DNA from: Liolophura sinensis
Lineage: Eukaryota > Mollusca > Polyplacophora > Chitonida > Chitonidae
NCBI RefSeq assembly: GCF_032854445.1
Contig: NC_088305.1
Span: forward strand, 18,649,717-18,713,716
Direction: 5' to 3'
Length of the DNA: 64,000 bases
Below, in pieces: positions 26,728-38,000 of the stretch. Each line of letters starts with the position of its first letter. Within the stretch, counting starts at the first letter, position 1. Under the pieces are notes generated by a model, which was given only the letters and a program-made list of their open reading frames with translations, was not told the origin of the DNA and did not search any database. A program made the position numbers and the translations under genes.

Positions 26728-26744
26728 GGGGGGGGGGGGGGGGG
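26728..26744. repeat. Poly-G run
   Basis: Seventeen G in a row, within a G-rich stretch that continues to about 26830. Confidence 0.9.
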
Positions 26745-27418
26745 CAGTCCGAACGGGCAGGCCGAAAAGGGGCCGGGGGGTGGGGAACAGACCGAATAAT
26801 GGGCCGGGGGTGTAGGGGCGCGGAGAGGGCGCTAGGCTGGCCCAAAGAAGCCAAACAAGTATCTTTGTGCATGTTCACATCATATCGACACGGTTCACCG
26901 CGCTCGGGGCACTTTGATGATGCTCACCGAGTCCCGAGCAAGGTCAACGATGGCGTAATTTCCGAAAAAAAAAATCCAGCCGTTGAAGGAAAATATGTAT
27001 AATATAGAGGGATAATTAACAGGTATAAAAATACCCCCAAAATGGAATTTCTGTTTCGGGGCATAATTTTCTTTATTTGGTATAGAAACATATTCTTTGT
27101 CTGATAGTTCCTTTTCATGTTTCCTTTAACCACCCAACCATGACCCACTCCCGGTATCTGAGAATACCGATGAGTAGAATAGTAATAGCTTTGACAATGT
27201 AGTTGTCCACTCACGTTCATATTTTACAAAAGATCTATGGTGATTAACCCACAATTAAACTTAACTTATATACGACGACCTCGTTGACCTGGATAGAAAC
27301 TTGACCACTGGACCTGAGAGAATAAGGTTTGCAGTACCTTGAATATCAGCTCCCACAGCCACCTTTTGACACAAAGAGTGACCCCGAGAGCATAAAAATG
27401 AAATTATGCTTAATTTAT

Positions 27419-27600
27419 AGATTTATTTATTTATTTGACTGGTGTTTTGTGACGCATATTCAAGAAAATTTCACTTCTACAACGGAGACTAGCATAATGC
27501 TGAGAGAAAAAAGGACAGAGCCCGTGGGAATACCATGACCATCCACAGGTTGCTGGAAGACTTTCCCATACCTACCACCGGAAAGGAAGCCAGCATGAAA
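27419..27600 (-). mobile_element. SINE family A, partial copy
   Basis: Shows atttatttatttatttgact, ggtgttttgtgacgcatat, agcccgtgggaataccatga, ccatccacaggttgctgga and ggaaaggaagccagcatga. The tRNA-like head is missing. Confidence 0.8.
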
Positions 27601-27716
27601 CAATAAGACAAATGAGGTAAATAAGCTAAATGCAGTCAACTGTTTGTATTGTATGGTAGACTGTGTTGACATTATTAGTAATTTACGTCGCCCATGACTT
27701 CCCAACGTCTTTTTTC

Positions 27717-27852
27717 TTATGTTAAATTATTCGCTTGGTGTTTTATGCCGTAGTAAACAATATTTCACTTATACGACGGCGGCCAGCATTATGGTGGGAA
27801 GAAAGCTCGGAAGAAACTCATGACAGTCCGCAGGTTGCTGGAAGACCTTGCC
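27717..27852 (-). repeat. SINE family A, partial copy
   Basis: Shows cgcttggtgttttatgccg, atttcacttatacgacggc, ggccagcattatggtggga and gcaggttgctggaagacct. It is the second copy within 300 bp in the same orientation. Confidence 0.8.
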
Positions 27853-27864
27853 ACGGATAAGTTG

Positions 27865-28030
27865 TTATAAATTATAATTAACATCACTGCATTTTTTGAT
27901 TTACCTAATTCTGATGTACCTAAGTCATGGGCACCGGTTAAGTGTGACCATTTGCCAGGTATCACACTGTCGTCGCTCCTCTGGTTTTACTGTTTATACT
28001 GTGCGTCTTCAATTATATATCGTTCTTTGA
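27865..28030 (-). repeat. Repeat C, internally deleted copy
   Basis: The block ttaacatcactgcatttttt is the reverse of part of the interior of the 20019 element. It is joined closely to caccggttaagtgtgaccat, tatcacactgtcgtcgctc and ctgtgcgtcttcaattat, which form its terminus. Confidence 0.55.
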
Positions 28031-29387
28031 TTTCACAAGAATTTCAGTCAGGATTAACTGTAGCAAAAGTATTGAGTCGTAACTGATGACATAGTTTATC
28101 AATATAGTCCATAAGGACGATTTACACATTTGACAGCATTTATTTCAGTAAAAATAAAATCTGGATGTAATTAAGTAAAGGTATCTTCAGAAACAGATTT
28201 AATGGTGTTTCTACCTATACTTACATGTGCCACTTTGACAACATAATGTACAGCGATACCTGTTGTCAAATATTAGACAAATTGATTTGTTTGGAAGCCG
28301 CGTAGAGAGACCCTGAGATTCTAAAAGCTGAACAAAACTTACAAATTTCAGTTATCAGCTTTTGTTAGAAATTGGACACTCAATATCAGAGAACACTTTC
28401 ATTTATATTTTCTACTTTTGCGCCTCTGAAATAAACCCTAAAAATCAAACGATACAATTTATTGAATTATTGATAATTCTACGCTTTAGAGAACATATGT
28501 GTGTATTTGTATAATCCATCTTGATGACGCAAATATTTGATATCGATATTTCCTGAAAGTAAATATTGTGAAACTAATTCAACGGTTAAGACAGCTACTT
28601 ATTCTTGATCTAAATTATGTATTTGAAATACTATAATATTCTCGATACGTATTTGTCACTAGGCTTCATGTCGGCCAGTTTGTAAGATTATGAGGCCATT
28701 AAAATTAATACTCAATGCAATTATGTATTAATCACTCCTTCGACAGTACGATTCCCAGGTTGCTTTGAAAGATTTGCTGAAGAGTTTTACGACTAACTAC
28801 CGATTAATAGACCAATGTGTCAATGCAGGTATTAGGCCTTTAAGCGGAGTCCAAATCGGGTTATCTTCCACATTGTGTACACTTCCAACGGCGGGACATG
28901 ACGTAACCACGCAACCACGGCACACAGATATTGATTAACTTCGGCAATCTTCCATAAAGTTTTGTAAGTAAACCATGCCCATAGCTTTGCACAGCGGACT
29001 AAGATTTGGCCGTCATACCACCGTGTATCGATGGGAGACTGTCGTGATGACCTCATTAGAAATAGTTGTTTATTTTTGTCGTGGTATCGACTTGCACACG
29101 GAAGACAAATTAGAAGTGGTTAAATGTTGGAGCTGGCCATGGCGGAATTGCGTGTTCAAATCCCGCATTAGAAAGCGAATGACAAGGCTTTACGTCTCTC
29201 AACGTTCATGGAACCCTGTGACAATAAGCTATCGACCACCCTCTTGTAACCATTTTGGGCAGTCTAACGTTCGTTGAAGACCACGTGTCTAGCACCAATA
29301 CGGTGTGCATATATTATGTCACGTGGGAGAGTTCATCAAAGGTTTCTGGTTTTTACCGAGAACACACCGGTTTCACCTACCCACGAA

Positions 29388-29445
29388 GTTGGTGGCCATA
29401 GCATAAGTGGGGAATTCTGGAGTACGACGTGAAACAAATCAATCA
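29388..29445 (+). repeat. SINE family A tail fragment
   Basis: Shows ggtggccatagcataagtgg, then ggagtacgacgtgaaac followed by short AAT/CAAA repeats. Strongly diverged. Confidence 0.45.
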
Positions 29446-29624
29446 AACAAACGAAAACTGACTTTTACAAGGAATGGACTCTAGGAATATATTTAAAAAG
29501 GGAATATGTTTTTTAAGTGAAAGATTCACGTAAATTAAACGATGACAGTCAGGCTTACAAAACAAAGTAAGCCAGCTACAATACAGGAACACGTACGTAC
29601 TCCTTTATTTTACTTCGTACGAAC

Positions 29625-29912
29625 ATGGCTACGTTGGTTCCTTCATTGATTGGCCCCTTCAAGAATTTGGCGATTTACGTGATTTCCGGTTCCGGTTACT
29701 TTTATTGGATATTCATCTTTCCTTCTTACGTAGCATTGTTGATTGAAAACGTCGATCTCTTCAATGTCGTCATGCCAGCCATGGAAAACTTTCATAGCAA
29801 CGTTTCTAAATACCATGCAAACGGAAATGTAAACTGCCTAAAGTATTCCTTTATTTCTGATGCACTGTCCGTTGGGCTGACAATTAATAAAGCATATTTT
29901 CCCTCGGAGTAG
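29625..29912 (+). CDS. Unrecognised open reading frame, 95 aa (weak)
   Basis: The frame starts with a true ATG in a fair context (aacATGGC) and ends with TAG. It would encode two moderately hydrophobic segments (around residues 15-42) and an ordinary C-terminal half with two cysteines at most. I recognise no family, and no splice partners or nearby poly(A) signal support it. A chance frame is at least as likely as a gene. Confidence 0.12.
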   Translation: MATLVPSLIGPFKNLAIYVISGSGYFYWIFIFPSYVALLIENVDLFNVVMPAMENFHSNVSKYHANGNVNCLKYSFISDALSVGLTINKAYFPSE

Positions 29913-30784
29913 CGACTCGGATCCAGCCGGAAAGGGCATATGGAACGTTAGTACGTTGCTAGTTTGATCACACATTATTAATGCAGACACGACAATGAAC
30001 ATATATATACTGTACAGCATGGACCGAAAGCGCTTACTAAGCGGGAAGCATTTCTCATTGTCACAAACAATGGCATTTCGGGAAAAAAACAACACTTTAA
30101 TAAACAAAATAATTGGTAATAACAAACGATATTTCTTTGTTCATAAAATGTGCTAGACTGACTGTGTCTTTAAATCGCTACATCCCCCTATTATAATTAT
30201 ATTTATGGTGCCTTATACATGTAGTTTGCCACAATAAGTAATATCTCATAAACACACAAACCGCTGAGAGATACATGTAATGCACTATATAGATTACGGT
30301 AAATTACAGTCCGTTAAAAATGCAATTTGAGATGCAAATATGAAATATTACTCATAATGCCATATCTTACATTAATAGGATATCCTATCTTTCAAGCAAA
30401 CATCAAATCACTTTTCTAAGATGAGTAGAACTTTCATAATCAGACAAGATAAACAACTTCTTTAAAAAGGAATTTAATGTCGCTTAACCTATATTAGTAT
30501 AACAGATGTAGAGTCATGATAGCAAGCACTCCCAGTTATGCACCCGACTTTATTTCAGTTTAAGGTTGCTATAGATGTGGTCTAATGCCGTGGTGATGAA
30601 TAGCACTTACGACTATACAATGACTTCGAACGACTAAAATTAGTACAGATGTGGCCCCATACCTGTATTGATGACAAGCATTCAAAGTTATATACGATTA
30701 TGTCTTCACAGATAATTTATGACAAATGTAGTTCCGTATTTGTGTTGAGGATGACATAGCAATTCTTGGTTCGTCCTTCAACCG

Positions 30785-30858
30785 TCGGCTTGCTTGCCAA
30801 TTATCACAATGCCGTCGCACCAATGGCTTTACTCTCTATACTGTAAGTCTTAATTATA
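30785..30858 (-). repeat. Repeat C terminus fragment
   Basis: Shows ttgccaattatcacaatgcc, gtcgcaccaatggctttact and ctctatactgtaagtctta, as in the right terminus of the family. Confidence 0.5.
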
Positions 30859-31244
30859 CCAAGAGGCGTTGATTCAATCTTATGATCTTTACCTACCTTG
30901 ATCGTTCGTGTAACGCTGGTGGAAATGAGCAGTCGACATCTGGAGTGGGATGGTTTGAGTAGTCTGACATGAATTTTGTGGGAGATCACGTGCCTTCCAC
31001 CAATATATCAAGAGTGTAGACAATATGTTTGTCAATATCTTTTTCAGTGTGCGGAAATTTACCCTAGTTTCACATGTGCATCACTGTCGTATAAGTGAAA
31101 TGCATTCTTCACAAATACGTTGAACATGAATCATTCAAAGGGAAATAATAATAATAATAATAATAATGAAACACTGATAATAGTAGAATTAAGGCCATTG
31201 CTTACTGTTTAAATCAACATTTACAGTCTCCTTTTCTATCGCAG

Positions 31245-31462
31245 TTTGCGATCGCTGTGAGTTCAAGTTCAGCTCATGCTTGCTTCCTCTATGATCGTAT
31301 ATTATTTGTGGAATAAAACTGAAGGCCTTTCCGGACATTTGCGGACGGTCGTGGGTTTCCCTTGGGCTCTGCCGTATTTACTCACACGAAAATGCTGGCA
31401 ACCGTCGAATAAATTAAATATTTTTGAGTACGGAGTAAAACACCAATAAAATAAATAAATCA
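31245..31462 (+). mobile_element. SINE family A, partial copy with B-box region
   Basis: Begins with gcgatcgctgtgagttcaag (B-box region), then gctcatgcttgcttcctct, ggacggtcgtgggtttccc, gagtacggagtaaaacacca and AAATAAATAAAT. The A-box part of the head is missing. Confidence 0.8.
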
Positions 31463-31589
31463 GATCTATGACAGCCTATGTTTCTCATCATCTGTATCTC
31501 ACATAATAATATTTATCTCACATTATTTCTTTTTTTATGTTAATGTGTGTCGAAAACAAAGTACCATATCTTACTGCGCTCAAATATGT

Positions 31590-32135
31590 CTCGGAAACAT
31601 AGGCATTCTATTGTATTCTGTTTCCCACACTATTCTTACCCTCTGTTGTATTCTGCCTACTGTAATATTTTCCGCGTTTTGTTTTATTCTGCTTGCTGTA
31701 ATGTTTCAGCGTTTTGTTATATTCTCGTTGCTGTTATAATTCTACATTCTGTTGTATTCTGCTTGCTGTAATATCCCTATCCTCTGCTGTATTCTGTTTA
31801 GCTGTAATATCCCTACAATCTGTTTTTTTTTTCATTCAGCTGGCTATAATGTTTCTACGTTTTGTTGAATTCTGCTTACTGTGATATTTCTACTTTGTTG
31901 TATTCTTCTTGCTGTAATATTCCTACCCTCTGTTGTATTATGTTTGCTGTAATATTGTCTACATTTTTTTTTCTTTTCTTTCAGCTGGCTATAATGCTTC
32001 TACGGTTTGTTGTATTCTACTTACTGCATGACTTCTTCATTCTGTTGTATTCTGCTTGCTGTAATTTTTCGACTTTCTGTTGTATACTGCTTGCTGTAAT
32101 ATTTCTGCGTTCTGTTATATTTTGCTTGTCATACT
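31590..32135 (+). repeat. Tandem array of a T-rich unit
   Basis: At least a dozen copies of blocks such as ttctgttgtattctgcttgc and tgtaatatttctac, with unit length varying between about 30 and 57 bp. The long frames across it (Leu/Ile/Phe/Cys-rich) look like membrane proteins but only reflect the repeat. Confidence 0.8.
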
Positions 32136-32666
32136 ATTTTTGCGTTCCATTGGCCTTTAAAATAGTAATGTTTTCTCCAGTAAACAGTGTCCCGTGGTTA
32201 GTACGTGTGACACGTATTATAGTATAATTACGGTAAATCTTTTTAACAGTTGAGCGCTAGATTTAAACCATCCGTAAATTTAGTACGCCACTGCTGTTAA
32301 CTTGTTGACACTTGTGACATGTTACAAGTCAGTATAGGAGTGCCAGAAAATTTGATAATGAACCTACACAGATTTCCTCCTATTGTCGCGGCATACATTT
32401 TCTACAATTAGCATTATATTTAATAATAAAAGTCATAATCGTGTCAGCCGTCTATCGCTTTGTTTGTACACGGCTATACATCAGGAAATGTAAAACAAAC
32501 TGAGAGACCGTCTCAGCATGCGCTGTGCAAACCTGTATAAATTGCTCGCTGCATGACGTCACTCTATAAATAACAGATCCGCGATATCTAAATCCGCAGT
32601 CGTACGTGTGTCTAGTTTAAACTGTTGTACTTTAAGCAACTGACATAAAAGTGTTTACATCGCGCC

Positions 32667-32704
32667 GGGGGGTGGGGGTGGGGGTGGGGGTGGGGGTGGG
32701 GGGG
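32667..32704 (+). repeat. G-rich tract, (GGGGGT)n
   Basis: Five to six runs of five or more G separated by single T. It could form a four-stranded G structure and lies about 2.1 kb upstream of the TATA box of the next gene. Confidence 0.85.
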
Positions 32705-33439
32705 TCCAATTTGTGCGGGTGATGGTCGTTTCAGCCGTTTACTGATCTATAAGAATGAAATGCTTTTTTCGGCATGTTTATGCGTCTTGTTTAAGCATTT
32801 ATTTTTGTGTTTGACTTTCTCTTTTAACTTATATAACGAGTAATACTCGGATATAGCGAGGTATATATATGTACAGCATTTGTAACCTCCCAGCATCCGT
32901 TACTCATGACCCCAAAACAAATACGAAGTTTCTCGTTCACGAAATGCTCTCAAAATCCAGCAAATGGCCACATTTAACACCTATGCAAGTGTTCAAGCCC
33001 CCGTGTTCTCTCTTTGTGTGGGGCGTGCGTGTTTATACAGGGTGCTATATACGCTGTGTACAAAGAATTTATAAAACTCACAGCTATTTTCACACATGTA
33101 ACTTGTTGTTAACGCGTTTTTGTACGTGTGTGTATGTCTCTGCATATGTCGTATACATATATCGCCTTGTAGCATTTGTTAGATGTTATTCCTTCAAACG
33201 CCTTTGCTCAAAGTTTCTTCAGTTTTACAATGAGCATAATTGTCTTGTAAGTAAATATGGACAGAGAGTCTAGAATCTCTGGCACTCTGCTTAATAATTG
33301 TGTTTAATTTCTCTTAGTTCCGGGCTAGGAACCGTATATTCATCGTGTTAGATCCCCACGGTGGATATATGAACAGTTGCAATCAAAACGCAACTGACAT
33401 ACATATTTTGTTATCAACAACCTTTTATTTTAGCATGGT

Positions 33440-33680
33440 ATACGATTTGAATTCTAATGTCACTCAGTCGCCTAGAACTTACCTTGCGTCTTTCCAGCAT
33501 CATTGAAAACTAATGACTGCTTCTCTTTGCATGATTCCGTCCTACTTACGTACTTTACATACCTTCTTAGTTGTTTGCGTGATACGTCGTTTTGGGAAAT
33601 GGTCTAGCGATTCTTGATCTGGGTTGTTGAAGTCTGATTGTTATCCATGTATGACGAATGCGTTTTATGTAAGTAAGGTT
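33440..33680 (+). repeat. Repeat D copy
   Basis: Shows tccagcatcattgaaaacta, ctttgcatgattccgtccta, gtcgttttgggaaatggtc and tagcgattcttgatctggg. Blocks match the copies at 22386 and 25112. Confidence 0.6.
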
Positions 33681-34832
33681 GCAGTATCTGTATAAATTTA
33701 TTTCTGTACGAAGAATTGTGTTTAAGGCAAAATCTTGTCGTGTACATACAATGGAGAATCTATTCCCCCTAAAATAATTCGGATCAAAGCTGTGTGGTGC
33801 ATTCCTAACAAAGGAGAATTGAAGACATCTTCATGTAAATTTTAAATGTAATTAAGAGTCTAATTTTAATGCATTTAAAATTCGTGCGAGGGTACCTTTA
33901 CTTTGTATCAATTATTGCTGAACCCACAAATGGCAATGAGTCTAAAACAATATATCATTTGTAGTCCGTTCATTTCTGTCTTCGCGTTTACGATTTGGAC
34001 ACATTGGTATAACGTATTACCCATGTACTAGAAGCGAACAATTCCCGATTCACCATTACTCGTCAAAAACTTCACCAGTGTAGTAATTTCATAAAATTGC
34101 TTATATATTGTGATATTGTCACTATTCTTTTAAACTTTAAAAAAAAATGTAAATTTTCAAATTTAAAAACACAGACATTGCTCTGTGACTTCGTGCTGAT
34201 GGTTTATAACTTGCATGCGCTCAAGGAAATATCTTAAATTTCTGTTCACCATCGGGAAGCAATTCGCAAGAAGTATTTCCCATTAAAACCCTATCTCCAG
34301 CAAATGCCGAACTATTTAAGAGCTTGCAATCGATGAATTATACCATGAACCAAGCTTATTATGTCAGCCGAGCCACCATTTCCGTGATACATTTCTCTTC
34401 ACTGCTGTGTTTTTACGCAATTTCATATCACTCATATCACTGATTTTCTAAAGTTGCGGTTGCGATTTTTTGGCTCATGTGACGGATTATGCCGGCAGAT
34501 TAAGACGTGTATGACGAAGTGAAATTTCACCATTGTTTCGACACGTACAGGAAGACGGCTCGTCTGAATACATGTAGTATGTTTACGTCATGAAAAAGGG
34601 GGCGTCAAAACACCAGGAAAAATCGGTATCCTCATCACGATGAAAATGCATATTGCTCGATAATCTCACCGCAGTCGGGATATATCACATCTTACCACAA
34701 AATAACCGCCATTTTTAAGGACACAAGGGACACAACTCCTACGGCGCAACGCGGTAGCCATAGCTCAGATATCCCGCTGAAAGATTCAGATTTAGTAAAT
34801 GATCAGCGTCTCTACCAGAGACTGTTCTCGAG

Positions 34833-34838
34833 TATAAA
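34833..34838 (+). promoter_or_regulatory. Candidate TATA box of the PPxY membrane-protein gene
   Basis: TATAAA in the context gagtataaagcc, 220 bp upstream of the candidate start codon at 35053. A start of transcription would be expected near 34860-34868. The intervening sequence would be a leader of about 190 nt with no strong upstream start codon. Confidence 0.45.
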
Positions 34839-35052
34839 GCCAGACGCACAAGAACACAACGTGGGCGCTTGCTCTCTTTATTAGAGAGGCGATCAGAAGG
34901 GAAGGAGATTTTTGTTAGACGCTATATTTTTTGGTTTAGAACGGAGATGTGACGCGTCAGTGTATTTTACCTCAAGAGGCTTACTCAGTTGGATAGTTGA
35001 GTTGGATTAGCAAGCGTACGTTGGGTTTAACTACAGGAGCTGTAGGTACATC

Positions 35053-38000
35053 ATGACTGGGATTCTCTCCTACTACAGCCGCTTCAAAGTAAGTAATCGG
35101 GTACAATAGATCACTTCTTTTGAACGACATTTTTCATGGCCTGAAGCTATTCACTATTCACTCTGATCGCTAACATTGTTTTTCATTTTTCGATTAACTC
35201 CAGGCCTGGTCCTGACAAAAACCAACAGGACATCATCGCAAAGTTAGGAATGAGCTGTATACTCAGCGTAGTCCCTAATGACCATTAGGAGAGAAAGTTT
35301 CCCATTGTACAACCATGGAAAATGCAGATGTGTTTTTAACAACCTAGACACTTTATAGTAAAATAAAACAGTACTATATTTATTCGTTTGGTGGTGAATA
35401 TACCGTAATCCCACGTATATAAAATCTCTTTCTTGCTATACATATAGCCCGCAAACTTCTTGTCTCAGAAGCCGTAGTGAAAAAAAAGCCTAATGCGTTC
35501 ATTCGTGTGGAATAATGTTTCAGCTTACTGTTGTCTGAGGTACAGCTCACCAAAAGCACACGATGTACCGGCTACATATATAAATGTCCGTGATACCATA
35601 CTTGCTATTGTGGGAAATACATCTCACGAATAGTACACGATGTACCGACGACATATATAAATGTCCGTGATACCATATTTGCCGTTGTCTGAGATACAGC
35701 TCACGAATACCACACGATGTACCGGCAACATACAGATATCCCTGATACCATACCACCTATGTGCTGCGCTCTCACAATTTCTGAAATTCCTGAATTATAA
35801 CATAGCAGTGAATATTGCCTTTTAAGTTTGTTATGCTATGACATTATCTAGCAGAAAAATCAGTAAATCAATGAAGAAATTTTGAATCTGTTAAAATCAT
35901 CGGCCTACGCCATCAAGTATTAAAACGCTCACAAGACAGGACCAGTGAGGTATCATGCTTGCGTCTGGATATGTCATCTTGAGAGTTTCGATATTTCTTT
36001 GGCTCACAGTTTTTAGCTCTTACAGTGATATTGTTAAGCCACGATTATTTTATTTTCCACGATGATTTGAGGGGCTATATTATGGTTTTAGTGCCCAGGA
36101 TTATTTTTGTGCCGCGATGGTTTTGGTACCCACAGTGATGTTAGTGTTCATGATGGTTTCAGTATCCACGGTTACATTAGTGCCCACTGTTACATTAGTG
36201 CCCACAATAATTTCAAGACTTACAGCATAGCGATCAAAACGAAAGCGACACGATATCTTGCCAATTTGCCTCAGTTAGGGTCTTATTCTAACGATTTATA
36301 TAAATGCCTAAAATGTAGCAACTTTCACACTCCCTTTGCAAGATGACTTCAAATCAACAGATGCTTGTAGCGCAAGTAAATATAATCGGTCTTTTGTTGT
36401 GGTTGTTACAGATGGACCGAGCACGCTGTTACATCTATGACGGGGGATGCTGGTACACGCTGTGGTACGTCTGGTGAGTATGACTTCAGGAATGGGGTCC
36501 ATTTTCCGGTGCAATGGCGACTCGGGTCCAAGCTGAACAGACCATTGTTATCTGGTATGTGCATCAGCAATACGTCATCAAACGTCATCGCAAAGATTAC
36601 GCACTACAGCTGTGGCTCAGTGGACCTTACCAAACTTTTATTCAAGACCACCGCTTTGGACAATAATAACCAGTATCATTGGATACTGGTGATATCATCA
36701 CCAGTAACTGGATGAAATGTCCAATACATTAGCCACAAATAGTTAATCATGCTATGATGTCACGAAGTCACAATTACTGTCACCGATAATGGAATGATGT
36801 CACCACGCAACGTCGTCACGAGAAGGAATATTGGTAATTCGGGCGCCAGCAATCCATCCATTCCAGATTAGACAGAATATTTTTGAGATTGACTCCGTTG
36901 TCATAGGACAGCTTGTCGCAATATAATCGGCGCAGAGCCCTAGTAATGTCGTTTATGCGGCCTTACGTGAAGCCTTACGTGTATCCACCAACATGTGATA
37001 AACAATGTGCTCGCTCCCCGGGGCCATGCAGTGGTTTACTCCGGGCACTCTCTCATCGAAATTGATCGCAATCGTATTTGAATACGGTACTAAGCCTCAA
37101 GAAATCAAATCAAATGAAAACAATCTCGCACTGCTTCATGGTTTATTTATTTGTTTGTTTGTTTGGGGTTTTGTGGCGCACTCAAGAATATTTCACTTAT
37201 ACGACGGCGGCCAGCATTATGTGGTGAGGGAACCTTACAAATCCCGGCTCTCCGGCCGCACGTGGGAAGGTCTGCCAGCAACCTGCGGATGGTCGTGGGT
37301 TTCCCTCGGGCTGCGCCCGGTATCCACCCACTATAATGCTGGCCGCCGTCATATAAGTGAAATATTCTTGAGTACGGCATAAAATACCAGTCAAATAAAA
37401 TAAATAAATACAAAGCCCGAGGAGAAACTCATGCAGGGTGCCGAGATGCCTTCCCATGTACTACCGGAGAGGAAACCAGCATCTGGACTTGAACTCACAG
37501 CGACCGAATTGGTAAGAGTGAGGCTCCTGGGTCATTGTGCTGCATTAGCAAGCTAATCACTACGCCATGGAGTGCCCCTCTCGACTACCTAAAACTTTTC
37601 TAGTAGCAAATATGCGACTTACAACCACATATTACTGATCAGTAGTAAAAGTATGTTCAATCGTTCCTCTCTTCTATAAACCCCTTAATCCCTTCTCCAT
37701 ATCGGCTTCTTTATTTCCTTCTTTCGTCTTTGTTTAATAAGCTAGTGCGTCAATTTCTATGTTCTCCGTTTCATCTTTCATGCATATCGCCTTCCATTCT
37801 TTTTGTTCTTCCGTTTAGATATTTCACCCCGTCTTCCATGTATCTCTCTTTCCGTTTCAGATTTCACTTCGGCTTCTATCTGTATGTCTTTCCGTTTCAG
37901 CTTTCACCTCGACTTTCATTTCCCTGTCTTTTCGTTTCAGCTTTCATATCGGCTTCCATATCTCTGCCTTTCCATTTCAGCCTTCCGCTCCTAATTCTCT

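Larger units (their letters stand above)
16762..34800. other. Intergenic stretch rich in repeats, no gene recognised
   Basis: No exon chain with matching phases or known domain was found on either strand. Content that can be named: tandem arrays at 18520, 26138 and 31590, SINE A copies at 23231, 25279, 27419, 27717 and 31245, repeat C copies at 20019, 27865 and 30785, and repeat D copies at 19165, 22386, 25112 and 33440. In 20914-22380, 28030-29380 and 33680-34700 I see only AT-rich sequence with no clear structure. Small single-exon or highly diverged genes cannot be excluded. Confidence 0.5.

Noticed and set aside
31862-32227. 121-codon hydrophobic frame resembling a multipass membrane protein
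   Set aside because: Caused by the T-rich tandem array; no splice or start support.
32869-33273. 134-codon Cys/Tyr/Val-rich frame
   Set aside because: No recognisable domain, no consistent splice partners, and an overlapping antisense frame. Chance is likely in this composition.
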